Below are positions 6,974 through 9,093 of a DNA stretch of 9,093 nucleotides, piece after piece; the first letter of the stretch is position 1; each line of letters starts with the position of its first letter. A program made the position numbers and the translations under genes. Source of the DNA: Deltaproteobacteria bacterium (GTDB lineage Bacteria; Desulfobacterota; UBA8473); assembly GCA_030643245.1 (NCBI GenBank), contig DAOWME010000117.1:1-9093 (forward strand), read 5' to 3'. Below the pieces are notes generated by a model. It was not told the DNA's origin. It made no database searches and worked only from the letters and a program-made list of their open reading frames with translations.

Positions 6974-8668
6974 TTGCTTATTGGTAAGATTGGTATCATA
7001 GGGCGCACTTATCGCCATGTACAACGTTACCGCCAGATCCTCATGGTGCTTTTCAAGTACGGTTTTGGAGAGGTGGTGGAGACCCTGAAGATTGAACAGT
7101 ACTTAGAGATCGGTATGCAGATGATCTCTCGCAAACGGGGGGAAAAGATAGAGACACTCTCCAGGGCACAGAGGGTACGGATGGCTTTTGAGGAGCTCGG
7201 TCCCACGTTCATCAAGATGGGCCAGATCCTCTCCACCAGGCCCGATCTCTTGCCTCTTGAATTCATCGAAGAATTACCCAAGCTTCAGGATAACGTGCCT
7301 CCTTTTCCCTTCTCCGATGTAAAGAGGATTGTCGAGAAGGAGTTACAAAAACCCCTGGAAAAGATATTCTCAGATTTCGAGGAAGAGCCCGTGGCCGCGG
7401 CCTCCATCGGACAGGTCCACCGCGCACGGACCATAGACGGAGAAGAGGTGGTAGTAAAGGTGCAGAGGCCGGGCATACATCGAATCATTGATGTTGATCT
7501 GGAAATAATGTTGCATCTGGCTACCCTAATGGAGAAGCATGTGGAAGGCTGGGATATCCAACATCCCACCCAAATAGTTGAGGAATTTGCCCACACATTG
7601 GAAAAGGAACTAGATTATGGCATCGAATCAGCCAACGTGGAGCACTTCGGCATGCAGTTCATCAATGATCCCACAATCTATGTCCCTAAAATATATCGAG
7701 AAATTACAACCACGCTGGTCCTTGCCATGGAATATATAGACGGCATCAAGGCCTCTGACATAGACCGGCTGGAAGCAGAAGGTCTTGATCGATGCCGGAT
7801 AGCTAGACAGGGCTTTGACCTGATTATGAAACAGATCTTTGTCCATGGTTTCTTTCACGCTGACCCGCATCCGGGGAACATCTTCATCCTTCCAAACAAC
7901 ATTATCTGCTATCTCGATTTCGGCATGATGGGCCGCGTCGACCGGCAGAGCCGGGAGAACTTCGCCGACCTGGTCATGAGTGTTGTTCGCAGGGATGAAG
8001 CAAAGACGGTGGATGCCTTGCTCAAGCTCACCATTCCGTATGACGACCCGGACCGTCATACGTTAGAGAGGGACGTTGCCGAGTTTATAGATCGGCATTT
8101 TTATCGGACACTGAAAGAGCTTGAGCTTGGAAAACTACTACATCAACTTATGGATACGGTAGCAAAACATCGCCTGCGCCTCCCTCCGGACCACTTTCTT
8201 ATGATCAAGGCCCTTAGTACGGTAGAAGGGCTTGGCAGGCTGCTGGATCCGGACTTTGATGTGATCGAACAGTCTGCCCCGTTCGTCAGGCGCATTCAGT
8301 TGGATCGCCTTCATCCCCGGAGGATTGCCCGGGATTCGCTCGATTCCGGAACAGAGTTTCTTCACCTTCTAAAGGAGGTCCCCGCAGAATTTCGCGAGAT
8401 TCTCAGGTTAATCAGTCAGGGAAAGGTGAAGATAGCTTTCGAGCATCGCGGATTGGAACCCATGCTCTCTACCCATGACAGGATCAGCAACCGATTAGCC
8501 TTTGCCATTGTACTGGCCTCCCTGGTGATCGGTTCTGCCCTTATCGTCCTTTCAGGGATTCCGCCCAAGTGGCATGATATACCTGTTGTCGGGCTCATAG
8601 GATTTGTCGTTGCCGGCATGATGGGGTTTTGGCTGCTAGTATCCATACTCAAGCGTGGCAAAATGTAG
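6974..8668 (+). CDS. ubiB: AarF/UbiB/ABC1-family atypical protein kinase-like protein
   Basis: This 564-residue protein is a full-length member of the UbiB/ABC1/ADCK family, membrane-bound atypical kinases or ATPases that support biosynthesis or handling of quinones and other isoprenoid lipids. The signature motifs are in order: KxGQ in FIKMGQILSTRPDLLP (79-94), the alanine-rich loop AAASIGQVH (141-149) that replaces the usual glycine-rich loop, the lysine of VVKVQRPG (K162), the ExD motif in LEKELDYGIE (209-218), hinge MEYIDG (252-257), HADPHPGN (295-302, catalytic D297 and metal-binding N302), and DFG at 315-317. Two C-terminal transmembrane helices (about 508-528 and 536-556) would anchor it in the inner membrane. 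The TTG start is supported by AAAGGAGG 5 nt upstream. It follows the activator gene by 156 bp on the same strand and may have its own promoter, though none is clear. No ubiquinone or menaquinone genes are next to it, so the ubiB symbol is by family only. Confidence 0.9.
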   Translation: MLIGKIGIIGRTYRHVQRYRQILMVLFKYGFGEVVETLKIEQYLEIGMQMISRKRGEKIETLSRAQRVRMAFEELGPTFIKMGQILSTRPDLLPLEFIEELPKLQDNVPPFPFSDVKRIVEKELQKPLEKIFSDFEEEPVAAASIGQVHRARTIDGEEVVVKVQRPGIHRIIDVDLEIMLHLATLMEKHVEGWDIQHPTQIVEEFAHTLEKELDYGIESANVEHFGMQFINDPTIYVPKIYREITTTLVLAMEYIDGIKASDIDRLEAEGLDRCRIARQGFDLIMKQIFVHGFFHADPHPGNIFILPNNIICYLDFGMMGRVDRQSRENFADLVMSVVRRDEAKTVDALLKLTIPYDDPDRHTLERDVAEFIDRHFYRTLKELELGKLLHQLMDTVAKHRLRLPPDHFLMIKALSTVEGLGRLLDPDFDVIEQSAPFVRRIQLDRLHPRRIARDSLDSGTEFLHLLKEVPAEFREILRLISQGKVKIAFEHRGLEPMLSTHDRISNRLAFAIVLASLVIGSALIVLSGIPPKWHDIPVVGLIGFVVAGMMGFWLLVSILKRGKM

Positions 8669-8689
8669 ATCATCGAACATTTCTCAACA

Positions 8690-8841
8690 ATGTCCTTTGC
8701 GGCCGGCATCAAACGTGGCAATAGACGGAAGAATGTATTTTTCGAAGAAGAAAATTGTCAGAAGTATCTTGAGTGGCTTAGGGAATATTCAGATAAGCAC
8801 GGATTGAAGATATGGGCATACTGTTTTTGATGACAAACCAT
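8690..8841 (+). pseudogene. Decayed Y1 (HUH, IS200-like / REP-associated) transposase fragment
   Basis: From the ATG at 8690 a 46-codon frame encodes RGNRRKNVFFEEENCQKYL and then EWLREYSDKHGLKIWAYC, the conserved N-terminal part of REP-associated tyrosine transposases. The frame then hits a stop at 8828. The expected continuation LMTNH is present in another frame at 8827-8841. A run of five Ts (8824-8828) where three would keep the frame explains the shift. The segment normally before RGN (a PHHVTQ-like stretch) is also missing, as AAGIK runs directly into RGN, suggesting a small deletion. Similarity stops just inside the HUH motif (first H only), so no catalytic core remains. It starts 21 bp after the kinase gene. 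Confidence 0.7.
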
Positions 8842-9093
8842 TTAAGTATCTGTTCACAGTTTAAGGTTCAATGTCATTAACTTAACATATTGGTTTATAA
8901 TTTTGGAAATATTTTCTCCTCGAAACCTTGTGTTTTCTTGGAAATTGTCTGCCGGGCCTGATCGGTTCGGTGGTTTGGATAAAAATTTCATGGAGGTCGG
9001 AGATTAACCCGGATATTTTTTCTTTCGTTCTTTGAAATAGTAAAACAATAACATCTTTGGTTTTGGAAAGCGCCTGAGTAAAATTGATCTGAC
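8842..9093 (-). mobile_element. Probable end of an insertion sequence entering from the right edge
   Basis: The Y1 transposase similarity stops abruptly at 8841. Immediately after it comes GTATCTGTTCACAGT (8846-8860), which has the look of an insertion-sequence terminal repeat, and then the 3' end of a minus-strand transposase-like frame. The other end lies outside the window, so the terminal repeat and target duplication cannot be confirmed, and the exact boundary is approximate. Confidence 0.4.
8882..9091 (-). CDS. C-terminal end of a probable IS4-like DDE transposase (partial at the right edge)
   Basis: Reading leftward from the right edge, the minus strand is open for 69 codons to a TAA at 8882-8884; the start lies outside the window. 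The visible part begins QINFTQALSKTKDVIVLLFQ, continues through a helical stretch KEKISGLISDLHEIFIQ and ends with a very basic tail containing EPIRPGRQFPRKHK. An arginine- and proline-rich tail with an IRPGRxxPR-like core is what I recall from the C-termini of IS4-like DDE transposases. The DDE residues would lie beyond the window, so the family call is tentative. The opposite strand over this region has no competing reading frame. Its position next to a broken transposase and a terminal-repeat-like sequence supports a mobile-element origin. Confidence 0.45.
   Translation of the reverse strand, partial: QINFTQALSKTKDVIVLLFQRTKEKISGLISDLHEIFIQTTEPIRPGRQFPRKHKVSRRKYFQNYKPIC

Noticed and set aside
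8896..8901. TATAAT box on the + strand near the right edge
   Set aside because: No -35-like hexamer lies at proper spacing and no + strand gene follows; it falls inside the minus-strand transposase-like frame in AT-rich sequence.
8842..9093. CRISPR leader or array start at the AT-rich right end
   Set aside because: No direct repeat is seen, and the region is better explained by the open minus-strand transposase-like frame.

Overview
The window looks like a chromosomal segment from an anaerobic bacterium, most probably a Desulfobacterota (old deltaproteobacterial) or similar syntrophic lineage. The main pointer is a 1480-residue 2-hydroxyacyl-CoA dehydratase activator-type fusion protein of a kind common in such anaerobes. 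This placement is an inference from gene content; no rRNA or other marker gene is present.

Layout, left to right. Positions 1-235 carry a short intrinsic terminator for a + strand gene that lies outside the window, and otherwise no gene. Positions 236-1069 (minus strand) encode MreC, the cell-shape scaffold protein, here without mreB or mreD beside it. Positions 1070-1376 are intergenic and mostly taken up by a 186-bp element bounded by 26-bp imperfect inverted repeats (1176-1361). A + strand operon then follows: a polytopic membrane protein of the putative ABC-transporter permease (CmpB/PF06541-type) family (1377-1931), a small HD-domain hydrolase (1948-2364) and the giant activator fusion (2375-6817). 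A 156-bp spacer holds a single arm of the same repeat family (6837-6857). Next comes an AarF/UbiB/ABC1-family atypical kinase with a TTG start behind a perfect Shine-Dalgarno sequence (6974-8668). The last 425 bp are mobile-element debris: a decayed HUH/Y1 (IS200-like, REP-associated type) transposase fragment (8690-8841), then the C-terminal end of a second, minus-strand transposase that enters from the right edge (8882-9091).

How the parts fit. The membrane protein, the HD hydrolase and the activator are packed with gaps of 16 and 10 bp and probably form one transcript. The activator fusion has two ATPase modules followed by two HgdB-like modules, with cysteines placed at matching positions in each pair. 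This suggests a self-contained ATP-driven low-potential electron-transfer machine, but no dehydratase partner gene is present and its substrate is unknown. The most interesting points are this doubled architecture, its operon with two poorly characterised proteins, and the inverted-repeat element that ends 15 bp before the operon's first start codon.
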